Below the pieces are notes generated by a model. That model worked only from the letters and a program-made list of their open reading frames with translations. It was not told where the DNA came from and searched no databases. Shown piece by piece: positions 17,273 to 27,050 of a stretch of DNA of 64,000 nucleotides (position 1 is its first letter; every line of letters begins with the position of its first letter). The stretch is from Acetivibrio cellulolyticus CD2. GTDB lineage: Bacteria > Bacillota > Clostridia > Acetivibrionales > Acetivibrionaceae. The stretch is from assembly GCF_000179595.2 (NCBI RefSeq), contig NZ_JH556659.1:657867-721866 (forward strand). The letters run 5' to 3'. A program made the translations under genes and the position numbers.

Positions 17273-18925
17273 ATGGGAATTGTGAAAAGTTTAAAGAGAA
17301 TCGCCATAATGGCGGCAGCATTAGTAATTTTGTCTTCATATTGTATACCCGAAGGTTTTTTGTCAGACTTCTCTCCGGTTGTGAATGCGGAGGAAGCGGT
17401 AGGTAATGACGACTGGCTTCATGTTGAGGGTAATCAGATCGTCGATATGAGTGGAAAACCTGTTTGGCTGACTGGTGCAAATTGGTTTGGTTTTAACACC
17501 GGTACAAATGTTTTTGACGGTGTCTGGAGTTGTAACATGAAAAAGGCATTAATAGGAATGGCTGACAGAGGGATTAATTTCTTGAGGATACCTGTTTCAA
17601 CAGAAATTTTAACTAAGTGGAAAAGCGGATCACCTCCGGCGCCAGGCAGTCTAAACGATTTTGTAAATCCTGAGCTAAAAGGCATGGATAGCTTGGAGCT
17701 TTTTGATTTTGCTTTGAATGTATGTAAGGAAGAAGGCATTAAAGTAATGCTTGATGTACATTGTCCACAATCACAGGCGATGGGGCATAATTATCCTGTT
17801 TGGTATGATGGGGCATATAATACTGAAGCATGGATGTCAGCTTTGGAATGGATGGCTGAAAGATATAAAAATGATGATACTATACTTGCGTTTGACCTTA
17901 AGAATGAACCTCATGGTAAACCAACAGATACAGTTATGGCAAAGTGGGATGATTCTAAAGATTTAAACAACTGGAAGTATGCTGCCCAAACTTGTGGAGA
18001 AAGAGTTCTTGCAATAAACCCAAACCTGCTTATTATGGTAGAAGGAATTGAAGCCTATCCTAAAGAAGGTAATGACTACACTGCAGTAGATGAGTGGGGA
18101 AAAGAAAGTCATTACTACTTCAACTGGTGGGGTGGAAACTTTAGAGGAGTAAAGGACAATCCTTTGGACTTAGGTGAGAATCAGGATCAGTTAGTATACT
18201 CACCACATGATTACGGCCCGATGGTATATAAGCAATCCTGGTTTTATGATGGGTTTACAAAGGAATCGGTGTATAATGACTGCTGGAAAGATAATTGGGC
18301 ATATATATATGAAGATGGAATAGCACCTCTCTTGATTGGGGAATGGGGTGGATTTATGGATGGCGGAGACAATGAAAAATGGATGACAGCCATGAGGGAT
18401 TACATAGTAGATAATAGAATTCACCATACATTCTGGTGCTACAATGCAAACTCAGGAGATACAGGTGGCCTTGTGTCTTATGACTTCATGACATGGGATG
18501 AAGAAAAATATGCATTGCTAAAACCTGCTTTATGGCAGTATGATGGAAAGTTTGTAAGCCTTGACCACAAAGTTGCGCTTGGTGCCAACGGAATATCGGT
18601 AAGTCAGGTTAATGGTGAAGTTATTCCAACACAAACAATACCTAAAGTGACACCTTCATCAACAACACCTACACCAACAAATATACTTCCTGAATTAACA
18701 CCAACTACAACATTTAAATATGGTGATGTTAATTATGACGGATCTTTCAACTCAATTGACTTTGGAGTTTTTAGAATGGTATTACTAGGTATTACGCCTC
18801 AAAAAGAAATCGATATAGAAGCTGCTGATGTTGATGACAACGGACAGGTTAATGCTATAGATTTTGCATATATTAGACAACGTTTGCTTGGTATGATAGA
18901 AAGTTTTCCTGCTGAAAATAATTAA
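17273..18925 (+). CDS. Secreted cellulosomal GH5 glycoside hydrolase with type I dockerin
   Basis: A signal peptide (residues about 1-41, ending near NAEE) is followed by a GH5 catalytic domain (about 45-445), a Thr/Pro linker (about 455-478) and a C-terminal type I dockerin (about 484-546). Catalytic residues are visible: acid/base Glu212 in KNEPHG and nucleophile Glu357 in IGEWGG. The [12 protein letters not shown] start of the barrel resembles subfamily 1 cellulases, so endoglucanase or related activity on beta-1,4-glucan is likely. The dockerin has two Ca-binding loops, [14 protein letters not shown] and [14 protein letters not shown], and should dock the enzyme on a cohesin-bearing scaffoldin. 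AAGGGAGG sets the start, and the gene is monocistronic. Confidence 0.93.
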   Translation: MGIVKSLKRIAIMAAALVILSSYCIPEGFLSDFSPVVNAEEAVGNDDWLHVEGNQIVDMSGKPVWLTGANWFGFNTGTNVFDGVWSCNMKKALIGMADRGINFLRIPVSTEILTKWKSGSPPAPGSLNDFVNPELKGMDSLELFDFALNVCKEEGIKVMLDVHCPQSQAMGHNYPVWYDGAYNTEAWMSALEWMAERYKNDDTILAFDLKNEPHGKPTDTVMAKWDDSKDLNNWKYAAQTCGERVLAINPNLLIMVEGIEAYPKEGNDYTAVDEWGKESHYYFNWWGGNFRGVKDNPLDLGENQDQLVYSPHDYGPMVYKQSWFYDGFTKESVYNDCWKDNWAYIYEDGIAPLLIGEWGGFMDGGDNEKWMTAMRDYIVDNRIHHTFWCYNANSGDTGGLVSYDFMTWDEEKYALLKPALWQYDGKFVSLDHKVALGANGISVSQVNGEVIPTQTIPKVTPSSTTPTPTNILPELTPTTTFKYGDVNYDGSFNSIDFGVFRMVLLGITPQKEIDIEAADVDDNGQVNAIDFAYIRQRLLGMIESFPAENN

Positions 18926-18948
18926 ATAAAAAATTAAATACTTTTATG

Positions 18949-18973
18949 AGAGTCGTTTTTCGGCTCTTTTTTT
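18949..18973 (+). terminator. Intrinsic terminator after the GH5 gene
   Basis: AGAGTCG pairs with CGGCTCT (one G-T pair) around a TTTT loop and runs into eight T. Confidence 0.8.
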
Positions 18974-19007
18974 ATTGCTATTAAAATAACTGCCTTAAAT
19001 AATACAC

Positions 19008-19036
19008 TTTACTTGTCTGAGATTAAATGGTATAAT
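19008..19036 (+). promoter_or_regulatory. Possible sigma-A-type promoter for the VWA gene
   Basis: TTTACT at 19008-19013 and a perfect TATAAT at 19031-19036 are spaced by 17 bases. The gene starts about 390 bases further on, so the leader would be long. The rest of the 459-base gap 18974-19432 shows no gene or known riboswitch. Confidence 0.4.
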
Positions 19037-19432
19037 ATAACTATAAATAGAATTCTATAATATACCCTTAAGGGTGTATATTAAAAGCATGAATTACAAG
19101 AAGTCAATAATAAATTTCTTTTCTTATATCATTTCATCGGGAAATTTACTTTGGATTTACTATCTGTTTGTATCCGCAAAATATTTAAACATAGTGTTAT
19201 TGAACATGATTAATTTCAGAATTAATTATGGAAAGTACACGATTCATAACTAAAGTGCTAATTATTAATATTTAATTAGCTATTAGTGTTATTTATTCAC
19301 TATTAAAATTAAATATGCCAGTTTGGATTTATAGACTAAAAAAGAGGGAAAATGAGTCTGTTTCATGTGTTTTGAGTATTTATAAAATGCTTTTTTCTTA
19401 TGTACAAATTTAGGTTAAAGGAGGAATGTTGT

Positions 19433-21502
19433 ATGAGAGGTTTTATTAGGTATAGAAAGCTGATTTCTTTATTGGTGGCAGTTTTATTTATCATATCAAC
19501 TCAGGTTTCAATAGTTTTGGCAGCAAGTGGGAATATTTTAATGGATTATACATTTGATGCATATAATGCTAATTTGCTTGATACGGGTACTGCTACCTAT
19601 TCTATGTATGGTAATCCAGTGAATTTGGGGACATCTGGAAGGGAAATAGTAGTAGCTGTCGATACAACATACTCTATGAAATATGATTTTGATGAAAACT
19701 ATGATTATACTACCTTTGCAGATTATGCAATTATAACTTTATCTGAAGACACATCTAAAGAAGTTTTTTCAATATCAGGAAGTGAATCTAAAGTATTTGG
19801 TAAAATTCATTCAAACAGTGATATTGATGTGTTTGGTTATAATGTAGGTTTGTATGATAAGAGTTCCACATATTCTGAAACAACAAATCCAACTGGGACT
19901 CTTATTAACGGTACTGCAGAGGCATCAGGCTCAACAATACAATGGCCTGTAAGTACTACTAATCCTATAAATAAGGTTACAGGCGCAGCTAAAATAAAGA
20001 TACTTAATTTTTGTGAGGCTGTAAAAGCTGATCCAAACACAGTAACATACAGTGGTAATAAAGTATTTGATGGCGCTAGTGTTACTTTTAATGCGCCTAT
20101 TTATGTTGATGGTAATCTGACAATAGCAACTTCAAATATAACATCAAATGGAGTTATAGCTGCAAAAGGCGACATAACTTTGAATACAACCAATTGTTTA
20201 ATTAATGGACCCCTTTGCTTGTATTCAGGGACTGGAAATATTTCGCTGTCTGCAGATATAGCTACCTTTAATGGAATAGTAATTGCCCCTAATGGTAAAG
20301 TTAACTTTTCAGCTTCTCAACCGATTATTCATGGTAGAGTAATAGCAAAAGAAATTGGTTTCTATATGTATAAATTGACAGTTGACTCACGGGGAACAGA
20401 TAGTTATTTGCTTCCTTTCTTAAAATATGTAGAATATGAAACTCGTTTATATAAGGAAAAAACGGCTGTTAAAAGTTTTATTGACAGTTTTTCTAGTGAT
20501 GATAGGACAAAAGTCGGAGTTGTAAGTTATGCGGAGAAGGCGAAAATTGTAAGTGGCTTAACTTCTACATTAGATACTACAAATGTAAGTATAATGAAAG
20601 CCAATATTGATGCCCTGTCTCCAAGTAATGCGATTGTATCAAATGTTGATGGCTCTTACAAGAGTTCAAGACGTAATATCGGGGATGCAATGAGAAGAGC
20701 GTATTATATGTTGAAAAACTCTACAGATGCAGGTGCTTCAAAATATATAATTGTACTAACAGATGAAATATCCAATTCGTGGACTTGGGATAGTATTACT
20801 TCTAATCCTGTTTATAAAGTGAGTGATGGTGATTCTCCTCATGAAGCTTGGGATGATATTAGTGGTGCAGAGGGATATGCTAAAAATATAGGTGATTATA
20901 TTCTAGGTAAGTATAAGCCATTTTTTATTACACTTCCTGGAGTGACTTTATCGTCTAACAAAACAAGTGCGCAATCGCAGTTGACAAATATAGCAAGTGC
21001 GGCAGGAGCAAGTTCTATAGCTGGAGGAAGCTTATTTTATAGTACTTCAACGGAAACAGATGTTGCAAGTGCCTTTAATGGAATTAAGGCTTGTATACCT
21101 GAGGCGCTAGAGTATCCAAATGAACTTCCGTTCCAGTCGGTGAGTTTTTCACAGGTTTTTCCGCAAGGTGTGAAGGTATTATCTGCACAATATTCGGGGA
21201 GCAACCTAGCAATTTCAAAAACTGGTGAACAGTACTCTGTATCAGGAAATTTAGGTGGATTTAAACTGGTCAAAAACTCAACTACAGGTCTATACCAGCT
21301 ATCAACAGTACCGAATATTATCGTTAAATTCAGATATACCTCCTTATCAGGAAGCGGAGGAGTTTGGACAAATGGCGTTTTGAATTCCAGCATAACATTT
21401 CAAGGAGGAAAGTTAAACTACATAGACTACTTGGGAAATACTGGTTTAGCTATTGCTCCTGATTATACTATTGGTCTGAAATTCTTTGCAGATATTAACT
21501 AA
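19433..21502 (+). CDS. Secreted von Willebrand factor A protein with large beta-rich insertion
   Basis: AAAGGAGG 8 bases before the ATG at 19433 sets the start; an upstream ATG in frame is unsupported. A signal peptide (residues about 1-32) leads to a VWA domain whose first MIDAS motif is DTTYS (residues 77-81). The chain then leaves the VWA fold for about 250 residues (roughly 90-340) of short beta repeats rich in Asn, Gly, Ser and Thr, reminiscent of polymer-forming or pilus-associated beta-helix domains. It returns with KEKTAVKSFIDSF and VGVVSYAE, and ends its metal site with VLTDE instead of LTDG. The last 150 residues are a beta-sandwich-like domain. The protein has no anchor motif that I recognise. 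Adhesion or surface assembly is inferred. Confidence 0.75.
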   Translation: MRGFIRYRKLISLLVAVLFIISTQVSIVLAASGNILMDYTFDAYNANLLDTGTATYSMYGNPVNLGTSGREIVVAVDTTYSMKYDFDENYDYTTFADYAIITLSEDTSKEVFSISGSESKVFGKIHSNSDIDVFGYNVGLYDKSSTYSETTNPTGTLINGTAEASGSTIQWPVSTTNPINKVTGAAKIKILNFCEAVKADPNTVTYSGNKVFDGASVTFNAPIYVDGNLTIATSNITSNGVIAAKGDITLNTTNCLINGPLCLYSGTGNISLSADIATFNGIVIAPNGKVNFSASQPIIHGRVIAKEIGFYMYKLTVDSRGTDSYLLPFLKYVEYETRLYKEKTAVKSFIDSFSSDDRTKVGVVSYAEKAKIVSGLTSTLDTTNVSIMKANIDALSPSNAIVSNVDGSYKSSRRNIGDAMRRAYYMLKNSTDAGASKYIIVLTDEISNSWTWDSITSNPVYKVSDGDSPHEAWDDISGAEGYAKNIGDYILGKYKPFFITLPGVTLSSNKTSAQSQLTNIASAAGASSIAGGSLFYSTSTETDVASAFNGIKACIPEALEYPNELPFQSVSFSQVFPQGVKVLSAQYSGSNLAISKTGEQYSVSGNLGGFKLVKNSTTGLYQLSTVPNIIVKFRYTSLSGSGGVWTNGVLNSSITFQGGKLNYIDYLGNTGLAIAPDYTIGLKFFADIN

Positions 21503-21520
21503 ATCGAAATTTAATATCAC

Positions 21521-21553
21521 AAGCTAGTTGCAAGTAGAGCAGCTAGCTTTTTT
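21521..21553 (+). terminator. Intrinsic terminator after the VWA gene
   Basis: AAGCTAG pairs with CTAGCTT across a 15-base loop and ends in a run of T. Confidence 0.7.
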
Positions 21554-21684
21554 GATTAGCCTCTTGGAGTGAAATGAAAGAGGAAAAAACTTAGGACTCG
21601 ATGTTCTGGAGTTCGATTTGAGAAATTTGCAAAGCTAATATTGTATTAAATTGGTTGAGAGTAATTATTCATTATACAATACAC

Positions 21685-21713
21685 TTTACAGCACTTTTTC
21701 GAAGTACTATAAT
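21685..21713 (+). promoter_or_regulatory. Sigma-A-type promoter for yjbQ
   Basis: TTTACA at 21685-21690, a 17-base spacer and TATAAT at 21708-21713 give a near-consensus promoter. Transcription would begin about 12 bases before the TTG start, so the leader is very short. Confidence 0.75.
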
Positions 21714-21731
21714 ATACTTGGGTGATGTTAT

Positions 21732-22127
21732 TTGCAAATACTTGCAATTAAGACTCCGTCAAGGACGGCAATGATAGATATTACTTCAAAAATACAGGAA
21801 GCAGTAAGTAAAAGTGGTGTAAAATCAGGCATTTGTCATATATTTGTTCCTCACACTACAGCAGGTCTGACAATCAACGAAAATGCAGACCCTGATGTTG
21901 TAGATGATATTCTAAAAGAGATTAATAAAATAGTGCCGTTTGGCGATGGATACAAGCACTGCGAGGGGAATTCTGCAGCGCATATCAAAGCCAGCATGTT
22001 TGGATTCTCCCTACAGATTATAATTGAAGAAGCAGAACTGATGCTTGGAAGATGGCAGGGGATATATTTTTGTGAGTTTGATGGACCTCGCAACAGAGAA
22101 ATTTATATCAAAGTATGTTGTGGATAG
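21732..22127 (+). CDS. yjbQ: YjbQ/UPF0047 family protein
   Basis: The 131-residue protein matches the small YjbQ family along its whole length, with the conserved blocks FVPHTTAGLTINENADPDV, GNSAAHIKAS and GRWQGIYFCEFDGPR. Family members form trimers with conserved His residues and show weak thiamine-phosphate synthase activity in E. coli; the true role is unsettled. The start is TTG at 21732 with GGTGATG just upstream, directly after the promoter. The PilZ gene follows after 57 bases. Confidence 0.88.
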   Translation: MQILAIKTPSRTAMIDITSKIQEAVSKSGVKSGICHIFVPHTTAGLTINENADPDVVDDILKEINKIVPFGDGYKHCEGNSAAHIKASMFGFSLQIIIEEAELMLGRWQGIYFCEFDGPRNREIYIKVCCG

Positions 22128-22184
22128 AGGTATATGCTGTTCTAAGGGTACATGTTATATATGCCGATAATAGGAGGAACTTTG

Positions 22185-22802
22185 ATGGAACTTATAAATC
22201 CCGGAGATGTTATATCTGTCCGCCACTATTCCGGAGTAAATCCATTCAGAAGTATTGTAATTGGAACAAGTGAAGATATTTTGAAGATTAAGCTTACTAA
22301 GGATTTTGCAATATTGAATTTTTGTGTAGGCGATCCTGTGGTAATTGGGGTTGAATCACAAGCTAGGCTCCAGGTTCTAGGATGCAAGATTTTAAATATA
22401 AATGCTAAAGAAGGAACAATTGAAGTAGTTATGGACAAGATTGACTCCGAGGCGGATCAGAGAAGACATGAACGCTTTCCTGTATCTCTTTATGCAGATA
22501 TTCGTGTTAAGCATGAAAAAAAGAAGTGTTTAGCTACAATTAAAGATATTAGCTACTATGGGATGCTTATTTATTGTAAGGCTGAATTTTCACTGGGAGA
22601 TCAGCTAGAGGTTGATGTTTACATGGAAAAGAATATGTTATTTTTGAAATGTGAGATTATGAGGAAGGTTTCAAGTTCTGTGTATAATAAGTATGGACTT
22701 AGAATAATGTATGAAGATGTAAATTCCATGAATTTTATGAAGGAGTATTTGAAGAGACTGAAAGAGGATCAAGAGGATTCTATAAAAAAGCAAAAAGAGT
22801 AG
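22185..22802 (+). CDS. PilZ-domain c-di-GMP-binding protein (YcgR-like)
   Basis: GGAGGA six bases before the ATG at 22185 sets the start. The 205-residue protein has an N-terminal YcgR-type beta domain (about 1-90) and a PilZ domain (about 95-200). The c-di-GMP motifs are visible as RRHERFPV (the RxxxR segment) and DISYYGM (the D/N-x-S-x-x-G segment). YcgR-like proteins adjust flagellar motor function or other surface behaviour in response to c-di-GMP. A clear paralogue lies at 29539-30162 on the other strand, sharing the GDxVSVRHxSG start. Confidence 0.88.
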   Translation: MELINPGDVISVRHYSGVNPFRSIVIGTSEDILKIKLTKDFAILNFCVGDPVVIGVESQARLQVLGCKILNINAKEGTIEVVMDKIDSEADQRRHERFPVSLYADIRVKHEKKKCLATIKDISYYGMLIYCKAEFSLGDQLEVDVYMEKNMLFLKCEIMRKVSSSVYNKYGLRIMYEDVNSMNFMKEYLKRLKEDQEDSIKKQKE

Positions 22803-22880
22803 AAAGTTTTATTAAAGAAGTATATGTATGTAATAATAGCAGGAATTTGATTTGAGTGAAATGCATTCCTAAAATTTGGA

Positions 22881-22910
22881 TTGACATCTGCTAAATAATT
22901 ATGGTATATT
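22881..22910 (+). promoter_or_regulatory. Sigma-A-type promoter of the riboflavin operon
   Basis: A perfect TTGACA at 22881-22886 and TATATT at 22905-22910 are 18 bases apart, immediately upstream of the FMN riboswitch. Confidence 0.8.
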
Positions 22911-22943
22911 TGTATAAATTAAATAATAAGATTTGTATTATTT

Positions 22944-23049
22944 ATCTTCAGGGACAGGTGAGAATCCTTACCGGCGGTAGGCAGCTACAAGACTGCAAGC
23001 CCGCGAGCCGTTATGGCAGATCCGGTCAAATTCCGGAGCCGACAGTATA
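22944..23049 (+). ncRNA. FMN riboswitch (RFN element)
   Basis: The conserved RFN blocks appear in order: ATCTTCAGGG, ACCGGCGGTA, AGCCCGCGAGC, CAGATCCGG, ATTCCGGAGCCGACAGT. It binds FMN and should repress the downstream rib genes when FMN is plentiful. It is followed by a terminator hairpin, so control is by transcription termination. Confidence 0.97.
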
Positions 23050-23130
23050 TCGTGTTTAGTTAATTAATAAATACGAAAAGTCTGGATGAAAGAAGATGAA
23101 TTATTATTCGTTGTTTGAATGGTAATGTAT

Positions 23131-23159
23131 CCCTGGAAGAGTTAATCCAGGGTTTTTTT
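23131..23159 (+). terminator. Riboswitch-controlled terminator of the rib operon
   Basis: CCCTGGA pairs with TCCAGGG around an 8-base loop, followed by seven T. It lies between the RFN element and ribD and is the expected expression platform. Confidence 0.9.
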
Positions 23160-23212
23160 AATTTTCTTTTAGTTAGGGATGCTGAAAAATTTTAAGGTGA
23201 ATGGTGATATAG

Positions 23213-24322
23213 TTGAATAAAAATGATTACTATATGAGCAGAGCAATTGAACTTGCTAAAAAGGGATGGGGCAGAACAAATCCGAACCCTTTAGTAGGTG
23301 CAGTAATAGTAAAGGATGAAAGAATAATTGCAGAGGGTTTTCATGAAGTTATAGGCGGCGCCCATGCTGAGGTTTCTGCATTCAAAAACGCTGTTGAGGA
23401 TGTGGCAGGTGGAACGCTTTACGTTAATCTTGAACCATGTTCGCATTACGGAAGGACTCCACCCTGTGCTAAAGCAATAATTGAAGCTAAAATTAAAAAA
23501 GTTGTAGTAGCGATGATTGATCCTAATCCCAAAGTATCGGGAAGAGGGGTCCAAATGCTCAGGGATGCAGGTATAGAGGTGGAAGTAGGAGTCCTTGAGG
23601 ACGAAGCCAAAAAACTTAATGAGATATTCATTAATTATGTTGTAAATAAGAAGCCTTTTGTAATATTAAAAACTGCAATGACCATAGATGGAAAGATAGC
23701 ATCAGTGTCGGGGGATTCAAAGTGGGTAACCTCAGAAGCTTCGAGAGGATATGTACATATTATCAGAGATAGGGTTGCTTCTATAATGGTTGGAATAAAT
23801 ACAATAGTAAAAGATAACCCTATGCTTACTACGAGGCTTAATGATAAAGTTGGAACTGATCCTATAAGGATAGTTGTGGACAGTAAAGGAATTATTCCAG
23901 AAGATAGCAGGGTTTTGAATTCGGACTCAAAAGCAGTAGTTGTTTTGGCAACCACATCTAATATACTTAAAGAAAAGGAAATGTACCTTATTGATAAGGG
24001 TGTAAAAATAATTAAAGCTGATGGTGCAGATGGACGTGTAGATCTTGTAAAATTAACAGAAGAGCTGTATAAACTTGAGATAGACAGCATACTTTTAGAA
24101 GGTGGCGGAAATCTGAATGCTGCAGCTTTGGAAGCAGGTATAGTTGATAAGGCTATGTTTTTTATTGCTCCGAAAATATTAGGTGGAAAAGAAGCTGTTA
24201 CACCTGTTGAAGGAAGAGGTATAAATTTAATGAGTGATGCAGTAAAACTTAAAGATGTTTCTGTTTCAAGGTATGGGGAAGATATACTTGTTGAAGGTTA
24301 TACAGAAATGTTGAAAATATAA
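23213..24322 (+). CDS. ribD: Bifunctional deaminase/reductase RibD
   Basis: RibD deaminates the pyrimidine intermediate formed from GTP and then reduces its ribosyl side chain. The N-terminal deaminase has the zinc site His51-Ala-Glu53 and Cys76/Cys85 (PCSHYGRTPPC). The C-terminal reductase domain (about 150-365) shows KTAMTIDGKIA and LLEGGGNLN. The start is TTG at 23213; the AAGGTGA and GGTGATA purine stretches upstream support it. It is the first gene of the rib operon. Confidence 0.95.
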   Translation: MNKNDYYMSRAIELAKKGWGRTNPNPLVGAVIVKDERIIAEGFHEVIGGAHAEVSAFKNAVEDVAGGTLYVNLEPCSHYGRTPPCAKAIIEAKIKKVVVAMIDPNPKVSGRGVQMLRDAGIEVEVGVLEDEAKKLNEIFINYVVNKKPFVILKTAMTIDGKIASVSGDSKWVTSEASRGYVHIIRDRVASIMVGINTIVKDNPMLTTRLNDKVGTDPIRIVVDSKGIIPEDSRVLNSDSKAVVVLATTSNILKEKEMYLIDKGVKIIKADGADGRVDLVKLTEELYKLEIDSILLEGGGNLNAAALEAGIVDKAMFFIAPKILGGKEAVTPVEGRGINLMSDAVKLKDVSVSRYGEDILVEGYTEMLKI

Positions 24323-24385
24323 GTTCCACTACTATCTCATATATTTTTTAGAGAAGTGATTTTGTGTAAATCCAAGGAGCGAATT

Positions 24386-25042
24386 ATGTTTACAGGTATA
24401 GTTGAAGAAATTGGAAAGATTAGAGGAATAGTTCACGGCAGCAAGTCTATCAAGCTTGCAATACAATGTGATAAAATAATGGATGATGTTAAGTTGGGTG
24501 ACAGCATTGCTGTGAACGGAATATGCCTTACTGTGACGGAGAAGGGCAGTGATCAATTTACTGCAGACGTAATGCCGGAGACAATGAGGAAAACCGGATT
24601 AGAAAACCTTAAAGTTGGAAATAGTGTTAACCTTGAGCGTGCTTTAAGGCTGGTTGATCGGCTGGGAGGCCATATAGTTACCGGGCATATTGACGGAACA
24701 GGAGTTTTAGTTGATAGGGCAGCAGAGGATAATGCGATCTGGCTTACTATTGAGGCTAACCCTCATATTTTAAAATACATTATCATGAAAGGTTCTGTTG
24801 CATTAGATGGTACCAGTTTGACTATTGCTTACATAGATGACAGGTGTTTTAAGGTTTCACTCATACCTTTTACGGCCGGGGTGACAACTTTAGGTTCTAA
24901 AGAAGTGGGAAGTAAGATAAATATTGAGTGTGATATGCTTGGAAAGTATATTGAAAAACTAATTTTTAACAATATTCCGGAGGAAAATAGCAAACCGAAC
25001 GCTTTATCACTTGATTTTCTCAGAGAAAACGGATTCGCTTGA
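24386..25042 (+). CDS. ribE: Riboflavin synthase alpha subunit
   Basis: This enzyme dismutates two 6,7-dimethyl-8-ribityllumazine molecules to riboflavin. The product begins MFTGIVEEIG, the standard family start, and shows the two homologous lumazine-binding barrels (about 1-97 and 98-195), each with a GxSIAVNGICLT or GSVALDGTSLT motif. AAGGAG at 24374-24379 supports the ATG at 24386 over an upstream in-frame start. Confidence 0.96.
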   Translation: MFTGIVEEIGKIRGIVHGSKSIKLAIQCDKIMDDVKLGDSIAVNGICLTVTEKGSDQFTADVMPETMRKTGLENLKVGNSVNLERALRLVDRLGGHIVTGHIDGTGVLVDRAAEDNAIWLTIEANPHILKYIIMKGSVALDGTSLTIAYIDDRCFKVSLIPFTAGVTTLGSKEVGSKINIECDMLGKYIEKLIFNNIPEENSKPNALSLDFLRENGFA

Positions 25043-25129
25043 TTTGATAAGAAAAAACAAATAAAACAGGGAACAGCCAATTCGGTTGGGCCCTAGCATA
25101 AGGAATAATAGATTTGGGAGGTGCTTTTT

Positions 25130-26371
25130 ATGAAGTTTGATACAATAGAAGCTGCTATAGAGGAAATTAAGCATGGCAGGATGGTGGTTGTTATTGATGA
25201 TGAGGACAGGGAAAATGAGGGAGACCTTTTAATGGCTGCAGAGCTTGTTACGCCTGAAAGTATTAATTTTATGGCGCGATATGGAAGAGGATTGATTTGC
25301 ACGCCTATTACAGAATCGCGGGCAAAAGAGCTGGGAATTAATATAATGGTAGAAAAAAACACGGAACAAATGAGAACAGCTTTTACCATAACAGTGGATC
25401 ATAAATCTTCTACAACAGGTATTTCAGCTTATGAGAGGTCAAATACAATAAAAGAGCTTACGAACTCCGATTCTAAACCAGCTGATTTTGTCCGACCGGG
25501 ACATGTATTTCCGTTGATTGCGAAAGATGGTGGAGTTTTAAAAAGATCGGGACATACAGAAGCTGCAGTTGATCTTGCCAGACTAGCAGGACTTTTTCCG
25601 GCAGGAGTTATCTGTGAGATAATGAATGAGGATGGAACAATGGCAAGGGCTCCGCAGTTAATTGAATTTGTAAAAACTCACGGTTTGAAGATTATTACTA
25701 TAGCTGACCTTATAAGCTATCGTAGGAATACAGAAAAACTTATAAGCAAGGCTGCAGAGGCAAAGTTGCCTACTGAATATGGGGATTTTAAAATTGTTGC
25801 TTTTGAAAATGGAATAAATGGTGAACATCATGTAGCATTGGTAAAAGGAGATGTTGCAAGTTCAGATGAACCTATCCTGGTAAGAGTGCATTCTGAATGC
25901 CTTACCGGAGACGCTTTTCATTCCTTAAGATGCGACTGTGGGGAACAACTTGATGCAGCGCTTAGAGAGATAAGCAAGGAAGGCAAGGGTGTTTTGTTGT
26001 ATATGCGTCAGGAGGGCAGAGGTATAGGTCTTGTGAACAAGGTACGTGCTTATGAACTTCAAGATAGAGGCAAGGATACAGTAGAGGCAAATGTGCTTCT
26101 TGGATTTCCACCAGATTTGAGAGATTATGGGATTGGGGCTCAAATATTATATGATCTTGGAATAAGAAAGATCAGGTTGCTTACCAATAATCCCAAAAAG
26201 TTGGTTGGTCTCGGGGGATATGGACTTGAAGTGATTGAACGGGTTCCGCTTCAGATAAAAGAGAACGAGGTTAACAGGTTTTACTTACAAACAAAGAAAG
26301 AGAAGATGGGACATCTGTTAAATGAATTAAATACTATAGAACATCAGGAGGAAGATGAAAATGGAAATTAA
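25130..26371 (+). CDS. ribBA: Bifunctional DHBP synthase / GTP cyclohydrolase II
   Basis: The N-terminal half makes 3,4-dihydroxy-2-butanone 4-phosphate from ribulose 5-phosphate (acidic motif [10 protein letters not shown] near residue 25). The C-terminal half opens GTP, the first step of riboflavin synthesis, with the zinc-binding block [15 protein letters not shown] and the RQEGRGIGL motif. The ATG at 25130 follows GGGAGGTG; the GTG three codons earlier is part of that site. The 413-residue length is normal, and the end overlaps ribH. Confidence 0.96.
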   Translation: MKFDTIEAAIEEIKHGRMVVVIDDEDRENEGDLLMAAELVTPESINFMARYGRGLICTPITESRAKELGINIMVEKNTEQMRTAFTITVDHKSSTTGISAYERSNTIKELTNSDSKPADFVRPGHVFPLIAKDGGVLKRSGHTEAAVDLARLAGLFPAGVICEIMNEDGTMARAPQLIEFVKTHGLKIITIADLISYRRNTEKLISKAAEAKLPTEYGDFKIVAFENGINGEHHVALVKGDVASSDEPILVRVHSECLTGDAFHSLRCDCGEQLDAALREISKEGKGVLLYMRQEGRGIGLVNKVRAYELQDRGKDTVEANVLLGFPPDLRDYGIGAQILYDLGIRKIRLLTNNPKKLVGLGGYGLEVIERVPLQIKENEVNRFYLQTKKEKMGHLLNELNTIEHQEEDENGN

Positions 26372-26828
26372 GACAAACGAAGGAAAACTTATTGCTAGCG
26401 GGTTAAAATTTGGAATAGTAGTTGGGCGTTTTAACGAGTTTATAAGCAGTAAGCTTTTAGGTGGAGCAATAGACGGTTTGATCAGACATGGTGCGGAGGA
26501 AGAAAATATTGAAGTTTCCTGGGTTCCAGGAGCGTTTGAAATACCTTTGGTGGCTTCAAAAATGGCTGCTTCAAAAAAGTTTGATGCTATAGTATGTGTG
26601 GGTGCTGTAATAAGAGGGTCAACACCGCATTTTGATTATGTATCAAGTGAGGTATCAAAAGGAATTGCAAAGGTATCGTTAGATTCAGGGTTGCCAGTTA
26701 TTTTTGGAGTATTGACAACCGATACAATTGAGCAAGCTATTGAAAGAGCTGGTACAAAGGCTGGCAATAAAGGATATGAAGCAGCAGTGACAGCAATTGA
26801 AATGGCTAATCTTTTAAAGAACTTATAG
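26361..26828 (+). CDS. ribH: 6,7-dimethyl-8-ribityllumazine synthase
   Basis: RibH joins the RibBA and RibD products to form the lumazine precursor and usually assembles as an icosahedral shell or pentamer. The 155-residue protein has [17 protein letters not shown] and [14 protein letters not shown], the last containing the catalytic His. Two ATGs are possible (26355 and 26361); the second has better spacing from AGGAGG. The start lies inside the end of ribBA, so translation is coupled. Confidence 0.95.
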   Translation: MEIKTNEGKLIASGLKFGIVVGRFNEFISSKLLGGAIDGLIRHGAEEENIEVSWVPGAFEIPLVASKMAASKKFDAIVCVGAVIRGSTPHFDYVSSEVSKGIAKVSLDSGLPVIFGVLTTDTIEQAIERAGTKAGNKGYEAAVTAIEMANLLKNL

Positions 26829-26905
26829 GCAGATTTTAAACACTATTTAAATGATAATTGGGAGTTATACATTTATCATCTTTTATGTAACATAGAGGGC
26901 GTAAT

Positions 26906-26943
26906 AAAAGCTATGGGGCGCTTCCATAGCTTTTCGTTTTTTT
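26906..26943 (+). terminator. Intrinsic terminator of the rib operon
   Basis: AAAAGCTATGG pairs perfectly with CCATAGCTTTT around a 7-base loop and is followed by a T-rich tail. Confidence 0.85.
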
Positions 26944-27050
26944 ACCTAAAAGCCTACTCAATAAGTCCTGCATACTTTAACCTGAGGTCGTCAACATTTC
27001 GTACAAAACCCACGCTAATTGTGTTATCCTTATCGTTATTTTACAGATTT

